Positions 25,710 through 36,810 of a stretch of 64,000 nt of DNA are shown here, piece by piece. Under the pieces are notes generated by a model. It did no database searches and was not told the origin of the DNA. It worked only from the letters and a program-made list of their open reading frames with translations. The stretch comes from Trichostrongylus colubriformis (taxonomy: Eukaryota > Nematoda > Chromadorea > Rhabditida > Trichostrongylidae). Position 1 is the first letter of the stretch, and every line of letters starts with the position of its first letter. Location: assembly GCA_963978905.1 (NCBI GenBank), contig OZ022256.1, positions 57,252,646-57,316,645 of the forward strand, in the 5' to 3' direction. A program made the position numbers and the translations under genes.

Positions 25710-26081
25710 TTACAGACTTATCTTTGACACGATCCACGAGCTTTCTTCCACTAAACTCAGTTTCCAACTGCATGGAGAGCGCTTTGACCGTTGGGATTCA
25801 TATATTGTCCTACTTTTGGCCATTTTCCTCCGAAATTCTCCTGCGGGACATCTCGAATGGGGTTTATAAATCCCTTTCTTCACTGGTAACTTCTTCAGTT
25901 CACTCTTTATGTCTACAGCTCGAATCCTAAGTTTGTGGAGGAAATCAACATCCCTCTCAGATACTGGTCTATGTATATCTGACCAGTATTGATCATTGGT
26001 CATAGCATTGATTTCTTCTAATGATTCAGTCACATGTTTAAATCTAATATAGGTATCAGTGTTTCGACTCGTTTGCCTCAC
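25710..26081 (-). pseudogene. Unrecognised 123-codon open frame, possibly decayed coding DNA
   Basis: The minus frame includes FLHKLRIRAVDIKSELKKLP and TESLEEINAMTNDQYWSDIH, Lys-rich and helix-prone, with no stop for 372 bp in AT-rich DNA. No domain is recognised and no splice structure could be built around it. It may be an old transposon or gene fragment. Confidence 0.25.
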
Positions 26082-26269
26082 TGTCGACTTCCACTGAATT
26101 GTCTTTTCTTTGTTCTCAATGCGAACACGTACACACTCCTCTTACTCCCGTGACTATTTAAATTCATTCACTGATCCTCTGCTTCCTTAGAAGCTTCTTC
26201 TTACCCTTTTAGATCCTTCAGGTCCGTCAAAGACAGTAAGTGATAGGGATAATGTGGACGACAAGGAAT

Positions 26270-26410
26270 CCCCAAAAGATGTCATTCACTTGAAAAGTAG
26301 GGAAGCCTATCTGCGGCGAAATTCCTGACGGAAAAAGCACCTCCGAGGTGTGACGGAGGCGGCCGTTTTTAGCTCTAGCCGCCTTCCTTGGCTCCGTCCT
26401 CCTGGGGTCG
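26270..26410 (-). repeat. Dispersed repeat R, fragment
   Basis: The stretch ctatctgcggcgaaattcct followed by cctcc and gacggaggcggcc matches the start of copy 1 (ctatctatggcgaaatcccg). Confidence 0.45.
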
Positions 26411-27501
26411 ACTTTGCTGTGGAATGACTTAGGTGTAGTGTAATGAGCATGATAGCAGTATGATACTTAGCGTATCGTATTAAAGCCGTATTGATCGAAA
26501 TGATGTGGTGCTTGACGTAACAGTTCTTGTGGTCAACTCGTCAACCGGTCAGTATCAAAGACTGGAATGAATGATGCAATAGAATTACCCCTACCACTGC
26601 CTTTAGGGTTCAAATATCAACATACGATGCCCACGCCTGAAGTCGTACTGCTATCTTGGTTACTCAAAGATTTATATTTGCCCTCTTTGGCCAACAATTT
26701 TAGGAGTTCATTTCAGGCGTGATAAATTTCGCTACCGGTACTCCTGCTTTCGTATTGGACAAATTAAATATACGCTTGAATGGATGACCGAATCATTTGG
26801 TTCTGCTTCGAAAGAAATTTCGGAAAGTCCAGGAAATGGTGGTCATTTGAGGAAGTACCTGTTACTATGTCGTATGTTGTGTTTCGTCTAGTGCCTTTCT
26901 CACTGGACGGGTCTGCAGAAATTGGTTTTGTGACCAATGCCACTGCGTTGTCCGACCTGGGCTACGGGTATGGAAATGAAAGAAATCGCAGAAATTTCCC
27001 GTTTCCTCTTCAGGTCGTTTTTCTCAGAATCCGAGACTAAGTTTCCTCCGTTGTTTCTTTATTTGTTCATTTTGAGCTTCTGTCTCTCTCTCTTTCGGCT
27101 TAGTATCGATTGAAAGAAAAATCCTGCTTCGAAAGCCATTCTAATATTTTTGTTGTGGCCCTTAGTCTCAGATACGAGTCTCTGAGATGTAACTTCCGAG
27201 CGGTACCATACAGCGCCGGTTATACGCTGCTCAAGAGATTGTGTCAGCAAGGGTACGGTATAGACGTGAGAATACCTCAAGTGGAGTGAAGCAGAACTTT
27301 TATTCAAAAAAAGAGCTATCCGTCAGATGTGATGGGTAGGATTTAGTGCATTGAGTATTGCTCCGGAATATGATAGTCGAAGAGTTTATTTTATAGCTCA
27401 GTTTCATCCATAATGATGTGGGCCGGCTGCGAAAACCTTTATACAGGACGGCGTCGGCCTAGTGCACGGCAGTCGGCAACGTCACACCGTGGGCGGTGAC
27501 T

Positions 27502-27735
27502 CAGAGCGATCGTCACGGAAAAATGAGTTTCTAGATTACCCGTATACTCATGCTGCATTTGCCTTATAAGGGCTGCGTGCAGAGCTCACGCGAAATAGGC
27601 GGAATCCAGCTAAGATAAAGCTCCCCAAAGTGGCGGACGATGGGGCGGGACCTCAGAGCGGGTGCTTCGCTGTGTCGTGCGCTGCGGTCGGAAAGCGGGA
27701 CTGTTTACGCAACTTTTTGTTCCTACTCTTTTCAA
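27502..27735. mobile_element. Palindromic MITE A, left half only
   Basis: gatcgtcacggaaaaatgag, then gggctgcgtgcagagctcac and ggcgggacctcagagcgg. The mirrored half is missing after about 27735. Confidence 0.7.
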
Positions 27736-28274
27736 GCAGCTCTCATTAATCAAACAAAACAGAGATAAGGGGTAAGAGAGGAAGTCATGTTTCGTGCATG
27801 ATTCCTTTGAGCCGATTTGATGTGGCCCTTGCTCAGTATGCTGACTCACTCACGCTCTACTTCGATCTCCTGCACCGCAAGTGCTCATCATGACAGGTCT
27901 TCCAGAAATTTTTATATATTATGGTACTTGTCAACTGACGATCCAACTCGATCACGTGAATTTAACCAGCACAAAATCATTCACTTTTCCGTATACCATT
28001 TAACGTTTATTTCCATGTAGGTTCTTTTGGTTGTCCTTCAGCATCTCTCTTCACTTCCCCCTCTCCTACCTTTGCCATTCTTCGTTCTCCATCATGAACG
28101 CTCTTTTTGAATTCTTGGGTGCGTAGCATTAGATTCAGTTTCCAGTCGTACCATTTTTCAGTAGTAGCACCACTAGCGGTTTTTGTCACGATGCAAAGAC
28201 ATAATAGAAAATAGTATTCAGTTTGAAACTCCTTTTTGAGATGCGCCACACCTTGGACCACCCCATGGGTAATA

Positions 28275-28438
28275 TTGGGTTGGTGCATAATTATAATAAA
28301 ATTTAACTGAATAGTGTCAAATGATCAGCAGTTTCACATTGCAGTTGAGGACTGCTTCCCACTTGGTATTCGTCAAAATGTCAAATCTCTCTGCAGAAAA
28401 AAGCAACAATGAAAAGCCGCATTAATTATGCACCAATC
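28275..28438. mobile_element. Mariner-type MITE B, copy 2, flanked by TA
   Basis: Left end TTGGGTTGGTGCATAATT, right end gccgcattaattatgcacca. TA lies on each side, the expected target duplication. The left subterminal part is shortened. Confidence 0.85.
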
Positions 28439-28894
28439 TATTGGTTAACTGTAAAGTGTTAAGGTAAAGGATGCTTACATAACCTTCAAAGGAACGAATT
28501 TCCTCCTTCATCTGTAAGAAAAGTTGCTGTGAAAATAGCAAACAGGTGCTAACGCAAATAGGGAAGAGCATTCAAGATAATGGTAAATACCTAGCATCAC
28601 AGTCAATCTGCACATTCGATTTAATATTTTTGCCTGAACCTTTGAGACGAGAAGAAGAGGCTCTTTTTCTCCTGAAATTTAAACAAAAGTATCTCCTAAT
28701 CGAGCACAGTAAAGCGTCCTCTCAGTGCGACAGTACCAGCAAAAATTGCGAGAAACCCATGTAAACCTATGATGCTATCGCTGCTTCCAGCAAAGGTGAG
28801 GTTGTATATAGGATTTTTTTTCTATTCAAAGTCACTGAAGCTTACAGTGGATTCTGCACAATATACATATGGAGCCCGAACAATTGCCATGGAA

Positions 28895-28975
28895 GCCAGT
28901 CTATATTCGACTCAGTGTTTTCCTCTGAGATAGTAGTGGTCACGGAAGAAAACACTGGTTCAAACATAGACTGGC
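28895..28975 (+). ncRNA. Pre-miRNA-like hairpin
   Basis: The 5' arm 28895-28922 (gccagtctatattcgactca then gtgttttc) pairs with the 3' arm 28948-28975 (gaaaacactggttcaaacat then agactggc): 28 positions with three mismatches and one G-U pair. The loop is about 25 nt. Size, single-nucleotide mismatches and a unique sequence in this window fit a microRNA precursor. The antisense strand could fold as well. I do not recognise a known miRNA seed. Confidence 0.4.
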
Positions 28976-30045
28976 GATCCACGATTTCCTGAGAAAAAGG
29001 ATTTCCCGTTCTTTGATGTTTGAGAGCGCTTCAAATATTCAGTATTATGTTCTGTAGACGGCTCTAATATTGTAAATTGGGTTAGATGAGGTTAAAATTA
29101 TGGCTCTCCTCCGATTGGGTGCTCCTTGCGCTGTCTTGCGTGGGTTAAAAGATACATCACATTTTTTTTCGTATTTTCATGGCAAACATTCACTGCTCTT
29201 GAGTATAATGATTACAAGGCCCTCTAAAACCGCTAGGTGGACTGATCGACTGTGCGGTGATCACAGCTAATTGCATATTATCACTTTCATAATATGTAGT
29301 AGCTGGGTTTATAACCTTGATTAATATCTCTTTTCTCGACTGTCTCAACTTGAATTCAATGAAGATCGTTTTAATCAATATTGCCTATTTTCAATATTAT
29401 TTCTTTGCTAAAAATCCAGTTCTTTCAGATACGATCAACGCCAATGTAACTGGTCATGGATAAACTGATAACAAAAACAAAACAGGTTTGAGTTTTTTTT
29501 TGAGTTTTTTTCCAGTGCAAACGAATTTTCGCTCCTTAGATTCTATGCGACGTTTATTTTTTTTTTATTTATGTTTTGCTTTTGAAAGCAGCAGAATCAC
29601 TTCAATGGTTATGAACAGTGTCTATACATAGTGACGGTAACGCCATCAAATATGGCAATACTGGCAATACCATGACAAAATCGCGAAATATTTTAAAATG
29701 GCGCGAAATAGTGTTGTTTTCCCACTGATTCCTACTGAAAAATGGACGTGTTCTTCTGTACCTAAGCTTGCTCCCAAAATTAACCAGTCAATCTAAGGCA
29801 ACACTTGGAGATATTCGAACAGTTCCTAGCTTATACCTACCCGTATTTTTTTATTCAAATAAAAACCGTAACACTTACCATAAAACAGTTGAGTGAACCC
29901 GAGTGTGGTGTGGCAGTGTAATAGATTAGGGCGGTGCCCTCGGACCATCGATTCGCATGCCAAAATATTATTTTACTTCTTTAAGTGAAAGTGATTGTAA
30001 TATTGCGGTTCTAAAATGTCTTAAGAAGCATCTAGCCCAATATTA

Positions 30046-30466
30046 GAAAGAATCGTCGCGAAAATGAGTTTTTCTGTTACCCATAAATTTATTTTGTATT
30101 CTCCTAATAAGAGCCGCATACAAAGCTTCACACTAAATGTGAACCCGGCTAAGATACAGCACCAAAAGATCTCGGTCATGTGGGCGGAGCCTCAGAGTAA
30201 GTACCCACCTCGTCGTCCGCCGCGGTTAGGAACGAAAAGTGGGACTGTCAACGTAACTTTCCATTCCTACTATGCGTCTGACCGTGGAGAACGACGGGGT
30301 GGCACCTGCTTGGAAGCCCCGCCCACCCGGCCGGGACTTCGTGTGCTGTATCTCAGCTGAATTCGCATTTTTTTCGTGGAGCTTTGCATGCGGCCCACAT
30401 CAGGCAAATGCAACGTAAATATATCGGTTACAGAAAAACTCATTTTTCCATGGGCGATTCTTTTAA
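30046..30466. mobile_element. Palindromic MITE A, full-length copy
   Basis: Both ends (AAGAATCGTCGCGAAAATGAG and its inverted partner) and the subterminal parts pair for about 190 bp; landmarks are ataaatttattttgtattct, gccgcatacaaagcttcaca and ggcggagcctcagag. About 420 bp, non-coding, GC-rich centre. TTAG and TAAG-type bases flank it. Confidence 0.88.
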
Positions 30467-31656
30467 GCATTTGGATTGGTACCTTCTGAAAAAATATTTT
30501 GCTTTCCCTAAAATGACATTGTCTCCTCGGACTTGCTTTTATGAAGGTTTTTATGTTGCCGGGTTCACTGGGTTGTTAGATGGGCAAATAAAGCCAAAAT
30601 GAATTTCCGCAGTAGGCACTCCGGAATGTTCTTCTATCTTAAAATCAAGGCTCAATCAGAAAAAAGTTAGAAATCCATTGTCTTCAATTAATTTTCAGAC
30701 GAAAGGTTCAATTTCAAAAAAAAAATTCAGATCAGGTAGTAATCCTCGTAAAAATCTCTGGGATGAAGTAAAGAAGCAATGAGCATTTATCAGGCGAACT
30801 GATGCCACAGGTTTTGACTACAAACATTTGTCCAGTGCCTACCCATTTAATTGACTCTCTGGTTCTGAATGGGATCAAATGGATGGCGCCCCATTCTCTT
30901 CTACATGCATGTACCCACGGGAAAACGACTAGTAGCAGTTTGTCTCCCGCAGCCTTATCGAACTCACTCTGGGACTTTTCCTCGCATTGGAATGGCGTTC
31001 TCTGGAGAGTTCAGTCTGGAGTTCCTCTGAGGCTTTTAAAATGCCAGCAGTAGCGATTGTTTTGCTGATCTGAGACGATAGCGATTACACGTCGATCCGT
31101 AGACCCTGTGATTGCTATCTGACACACTAATTCAGTTCTGACCACTAGACAAACACTATCAAAATCATTTTCACACATCTGCTTCAATATGCACACCCGT
31201 TAGCGTTTTTTGGCCTTTATGTTGAACCCTTGGCTTCATAGCCACGACTGTAACGACGAAGAGTGCCTCAAATGGAAAGTGACGCAGGTGTTGGTCATTG
31301 CCTAGCTCTCTTCAACCAGTGAGATGGGATGGGATGGGATAATTCAATGGAATTCGAGTGAATTCAAATTAGTGTCGAGCATTCTGTAACAACACTTCTC
31401 CACCATGTTGCTGCTATTTCGTCCGATTCTACTGGAAATTTCTCGACAAAAGGTAGGATAAAGTTTTCAGTTTAAAAGGAAATTCGCGAGTTGTGAAAGC
31501 AAGTTATTAAAGGAATGTATTCCCCTGATCTTAGAAACAAGTCTTTAAGCTAAAACGCGCCCTTTGGATTGATGTTATATGCTACGGAAACCTGGTATCC
31601 AAGAACCATTTCCAAACGATGCCACAAGTACATGACATCTCTGCTATCACCAAAAG

Positions 31657-32031
31657 TCATGAACTGGAAAGGTTTGGTATTTGGGATACGAACTGAGCTT
31701 GGCACCGCAGGAATATCAGGAAGATGTGATACGTTGAGCCGGACCTAGTCCCAGGTATCGTCCAGATCAGAGTCGAGCTTGAGCCAAGGGATCCTTGACG
31801 GAAGAAATCGTGTTCTGATTTTGTTTGAATGTACTCGAAAATCACCCACTGTGAAAGAGGTCCAGTAAGCCGTTCTCTTGAAAAGATGGTCAAATCAGCT
31901 AATCGTACTCCGCTCCAGGTAGCAATTCTATGATCATCGACTGGCAACCCCTTTCTGGTAAAACTGCTCGTGTAGAGACAAATTCCAAGATGGTGTCGAA
32001 TTTCCCGGGAATTTACTTCAACGTTAAGCAT
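31657..32031 (-). pseudogene. Unrecognised 124-codon open frame
   Basis: A minus frame without stops for 375 bp includes VDDHRIATWSGVRLADLTIF and later SQWVIFEYIQTKSEHDFF. The + strand of the same DNA is broken by stops. No family is recognised. A decayed retroelement is a guess only. Confidence 0.2.
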
Positions 32032-32454
32032 GACCCGAATCCAGACTGTTGATGTTCCTTATTCTTGAGCCTCTCACTTCTCACCTTTGTCGTTACCTCC
32101 CACTAGGGTATATCCACGAGTCGAGGATTCCTTGACGGGGGTCGTACATTTGATTGCACTGGAAGGGTGGGGGTCGTTTCTGCAGAAATCAGCGATAAGC
32201 AGTAGAATCTAAAATTTCATTCAGCAGATGAGCCGATTACATTCACTCACACGAACTCACTTATTAGGACCTCGTAGAGAGAGGGGGTCCTACTGAACCG
32301 AATATTGCCCTCGGCACCTAGAAATGCCATACCTTCGAATAAGTACTGTTTCGAATGCACTCTGTCGTATGGAAGGCCACTGTTCACCCTATGAGTTTCC
32401 GACTACCGTGCATTCAAAACTGCGGTGACTTTCGTGCGACCACGGCCTTGCAAT

Positions 32455-32640
32455 TGGAACACCTTCGGCCGCCGTCAGACCTCGCAATTTTGCGATTTTG
32501 GGCGTCGCATTTTTGCACGCGGACTTGCGGCGTTCCTCGATACCAAGGTCGTAGTATCGCTTGCGAAAGTGCGACGCCGCAAAATCGCAGATCGCAAAAT
32601 CGCAAAATCGCAAAGCCCCACGGCGGCCTTATACACAAGC
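32455..32640. repeat. CGCAAAATCG palindromic repeat C, copy 2
   Basis: The left arm has ctcgcaattttgcgattttg, the right arm repeats cgcaaaat four times and ends cacggcggcct. Same ends as copies at 13376 and 57140. Confidence 0.8.
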
Positions 32641-33325
32641 ATACTACAAACTCACTACCAGAGATGAGATTCATGGCCTATTTACATCATTTGTTGCTCA
32701 TGTAATCTTAAGCACTGACTGTCCTCAATCTAGAAAATGTACGTTTCAAAATAACTTGGAGGGGGGTAAGGAGATGGCTCATGACATTGCATATGATTCG
32801 TATGATTAAGAGGTGAAACAAATCATGATCCTCTTTCTTAAGCTGAAGAGTTATCAAGCGTTTCTTCTATTAGGTTCAAGCATTTCATAATATCAGAATC
32901 AATGTTCGAGATTTTCCGCTACTCACGAGTTACACGGAAAGCGTTACAGTATGAAAGTCTTAAACCATTGAATGTTTTGTGAATAGGAGTGCAATCTAAT
33001 TGGAAATTACATTTTTTTTCTGCAAGGCTGACCTCGTCTGCTTAGCCTTCATTCATGCCCGTGAAAGCGAATAACAAAAGGGTTACCGACCCAACCATTA
33101 TGCCTGGTTCAATTCAACACTGTGGAAATACCATTCAGCATATTTGGTCATGTCCGTCTAGACTATTGCACCTGGAATACAGCAGATTTGGTCGAACCTT
33201 TTTGGACTTCTTCCGATTTGTCGTGGTTCAGTAGGCATTACATTCTGTGACAGGTGAAGAAGCAGATGGCGACCGCCGCTTTTTGAGTGCTTGCCACTTA
33301 AAATGGTCATACGGTAGCGTTATCT

Positions 33326-33708
33326 CTATGGAGATTTTACCAGTAGTACAGTGGTACCAGCCGTATTATTATTTAATTCAATTATTTTGATGTGTAATTG
33401 CTTCCGGAGAATCTGATTCACATTTTCATAAATCTGGCGATAAAGATCCAGTAGACCAATTTTTGAGTTTGTAGCGGCTTCTCCAGCCACTGAATTGTCC
33501 CCATCCCGAGCCCCTTGATCTGTTTGGGAAAACATATAACAGAGGGGATTTTGATTCCTGTAGGAAATCTATGTATGGCCTGTGAGACTCCTAAATTCAT
33601 AGCAGGAAAAAATTTTTCGGTAAACCATAATCTAGGACAATTTAGAGCCATTCGGACTTCTTTAAGTCGTGATTGCACGAAAAAGCATTGTATAGGAATT
33701 TCCATCAT
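33326..33708 (-). pseudogene. Two overlapping minus frames that look like one frameshifted ancestral sequence
   Basis: One frame gives RFPTGIKIPSVICFPKQIKG and the other continues as KIGLLDLYRQIYENVNQI with LRKQLHIKIIEL. Switching between them is what a frameshifted old coding sequence looks like. The family is not identified. Confidence 0.22.
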
Positions 33709-33949
33709 CTATGGACCGTGATTTGGACAAAAACTGTGAAACACACGTAATGATAGAAAAATCTTCGTGTGAGCTCTTCGAAGAGAACAGTAATTCTTTT
33801 GCTCGAATTTCTTATCCATCATCTGCCTTCAAGGTCAACCTTGGCCTGCTTTTCAATAAAATCTTAGAAAAAAAAGCGTCTTCTTTGTAAACATCGCAGG
33901 AAAGTCCCTAATTTCGAATATTTTTCCCCATTTCCTCAATCAAAAAGTA

Positions 33950-34150
33950 GGTGATATTGCAATGAGGGACTCATAAAAAGTTGCACATTCGACTATCGCT
34001 GAAGGATCTTTCCGGGGTCACTGCACATTCAGGCGCATGTTTTTGCCAGAGCTTCGAGAGAAAAAGGAAAGGGCTCCTTTCCTTCTCTTGGTCTAGGTAA
34101 AACTAGTCTACACCAAGGAATCCCTTCCTCCTCGTTGCGATAGGATCAAA
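33950..34150 (+). repeat. Dispersed repeat H, copy 1
   Basis: ataaaaagttgcacatt, atttttgcc-like centre, tctaggtaaaactagtctac and ttgcgatagga are shared with 48595-48840 in the same order. Confidence 0.6.
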
Positions 34151-35374
34151 AAACATCTGGTTTTAGTCCCAAACAGTGAGACCACGAATACTAAAAATGT
34201 TTCGGACGGTTTGGTGCCGTTAGTGGGTGCAGCGGAAGTTATGTACGTTAGCACGGTTCTCCGGAAAAATAGCAAATATTTTAATTAATGTGCGAATTTG
34301 TTCGAAATCAGGCTTGCAGGACACAATGTCTTCCTGTTCACACGCTGCATTGCCCCCTCCTCAAGTGATGTGTCCCGCCGAGAACACGAAATTTATGTTC
34401 GATGCAGCTTAGAGACCGTTCGGGCAGGTAATTCGAAGAACAAACCACGCGTGTGGCGTAGCCACCCCTAATGTACGGTGTCAAAGGGTCGACCTAATGG
34501 AAATATGGTATATAAGGACCAACGTCAATGACATAGTCACTGCTCTGAGAATGAGCCATGCTGCCAACCACCTTTGAAATTTCTTGCTCACCCATCACAT
34601 TCTTTTATGCTTATTATGAAATATTCATTTCTTTTTACATCATAGTGTTTTGAATCAAACTAATATTCATCACTTCTGAACTTACCTCTTCTTCATCCAA
34701 ATTAAAATTTCTCTTTTCGGCCGTTTTCAAATTAAGAATTATTTTTTGACCCCCGGAAAAAGTGGAACCCTTACCATGGAGCAAAGTAGGTCGTATGGGC
34801 CATGTCGGTGGGATGTGGTCTTCAACTTCCATTCTGTTTTCTCCAGGAGTGATTCAGGTTTAAAGACCAAAAGCGTATTTTTGCATGGTTTTATGTTCTT
34901 TTCGGCATGCCCGCACGGAACCGGATCACAGACAAGGAAAGGTTTTTTCCCAAAAGCAGTATCTATATGAGCTATGTTTTAAATTTACTGCGCAGATATT
35001 AAGGAGGTCTCTCTTGTGGCAAATCCAAATACTTTTTTTCGCACCAATACAGCTATGTACTTCGTCCGTGTGTTTATTTAGCTGGGTCCTTAATTTATTA
35101 TGACCCTTATGTAATTTGATACTCCCCTTTTTCGTATGTGCATCTCAAGGACGTATCAAAATAGGGCCGTGAGCGGATTAGGTTTGGATCTCCTGGTTAG
35201 TCACGTGACTGTATGTTGAAGAATAAAAATGAATAGGACTTTTCGCACTAGGGTATTCTGATCATCAAAGAAAGAGAAATAAGGAGCGTCAGAAGTTTAT
35301 GAATTTATTAGCTACGCTTTCTTTAAGGAATTATACACGGAGGAAAATCGGCTACCATTCCTTTATAGTGTTCA

Positions 35375-35525
35375 TTTCGGAGCGCCTGCTACGGCGTGGC
35401 CTACGGACTTGGATGAGAGTGTATCAAACTCTCTTACCCCGCCACACACTCTCACAATCGCCACGTACCCTCACTCTCGCCAATCAACCAAGTCCGCAGA
35501 CCACGCCCAATCAAACGCTCCGAAA
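35375..35525. mobile_element. Small palindromic element of 151 bp
   Basis: TTTCGGAGCG at the left pairs with CGCTCCGAAA at the right; inside, ggcctacggacttgg pairs with ccaagtccgcagacc and gagagtg with cactctc. The loop is Pro-like CCAC-rich DNA. A related gcttggtctacgggcttggg is at 4164. Confidence 0.7.
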
Positions 35526-35989
35526 TGGACTGTTATTCATCTGCAAAATGCCGTTCCAAAACGAATTAATAATGGTCAAATTTTGCGATGCGATTGACGA
35601 TGACTCACTGATTGAGTATTTTGCTAGGCGTGACTCTTCAGAAGGTCCATCCAACGAGGCAAACCCACCGCTCACCACCTCTGGACCAAGAGCGATACTG
35701 TTGAACCACGGCAACCGTTGATGCACACACAACTGGACACGCTAAGCCTCGGATGCTTCACCCCGTCAATGAGTTATCGCAAGCAAGTTTTGACCTCTCG
35801 TAACTCGCTTTAAAGGGGCATTTTGCATTTCGGTATACATAGTTGTAATCAGCATTCGAGACCCTATCGATTCACCTAGGTCTAATCTCCAAATCTATCG
35901 AATTTTGAAATCTCTCCGTGGTGAATCTGACATAGCGAACCTTCACCAGAGAACCGGTCAATCTGTACATAAAGGCTTATACTTGTGAC

Positions 35990-36110
35990 TCAGCCTTAAT
36001 TGAGGAAAAAAAGGTTTCTTTCTCTCGTTAGGCTCAAGTAAAAATAGTGTCGATGGGAGATGCACGCCCCCCCCCCCCCCCCCATTGCGATAGCACCGCT
36101 TATCCTTGAT
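35990..36110 (+). repeat. Dispersed repeat H, fragment, with poly-C tract
   Basis: caagtaaaaatagtgtcgat and cattgcgatagcaccgc match the right part of repeat H. A poly-C run of about 17 at 36067 lies between them. Confidence 0.55.
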
Positions 36111-36667
36111 TTGCAAGGACCACACGGACCACACTGGGGGCGGAACCAGACGCCATGGCTTAACTGCTTTTGCACTAAAAAATTCCAAGAATCTTGCGTT
36201 CAAGGGCAGTCGGCTACTCCTAGTGCTTGTGTGGCCGAAATTCCCTGTGCAATAGTAGGCGTCAAGGATTCGTAGTCTTTCCGGATGAGGGCGTGGCCAT
36301 CAGGCACTCGACGCGGCTTCCTTTCAAAATTTGATAACCCCTCTACCCTCGGCCTCGATCTCCGTTCAACAGCAGACAGACCGGCCTACTGCTTAAGTAT
36401 AACACTGCTTAAGTGTTTCCCCCAGAAGAGCACCATTTCTCCCCCTTACGACTCATCCAATGCTCATCCCCAATTTTCTTTACTGAGTTGTTTTTTTCCT
36501 ATTTTCTAACTCTTTCTATGCCTATCAAGGGCCTTGAAGGTTTACTGATTCCAACAAAACCTATCCTCTGGATAACACTCTTGGTCAATAGTCTTGGGTC
36601 ATCAAATGCGATTTGCGAATTTGTCTTCGACGGCCGGCATCAGCGGCCCGTTGATCGTTGACGGCCC

Positions 36668-36690
36668 GCTGCTGCTGCTGCTGCTGCTGC
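36668..36690 (+). repeat. GCT trinucleotide repeat upstream of the channel start
   Basis: Seven and two-thirds GCT units lie about 65 bp before the presumed start codon of the channel gene, in a GC-rich stretch. The position suggests a transcribed 5' leader. Confidence 0.95.
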
Positions 36691-36753
36691 CCTCGGTGTT
36701 CCGCTATTGTTTCGTGATATGCGTTGAGTGAAAATCGTCTCCAGGGTGCCATT

Positions 36754-36810
36754 ATGGTTTTTCACTCTCGCTCAGCCCATGCTTCTACCAAAAAGATCGA
36801 CCTCGAAAAG
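36754..36810 (+). CDS. TWK channel exon 1 (probable start codon)
   Basis: An ATG at 36754 opens a 19-codon frame (MVFHSRSAHAS then TKKIDLEK) that ends exactly at AAG|gtgagt, a consensus donor, in phase 0. The upstream DNA is unusually GC-rich and holds a GCT repeat, as expected of a 5' untranslated region. Phase 0 matches the M1 exon. The next certain exon is over 8 kb away, so linkage is inferred; an RNA read would settle it. Confidence 0.5.
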
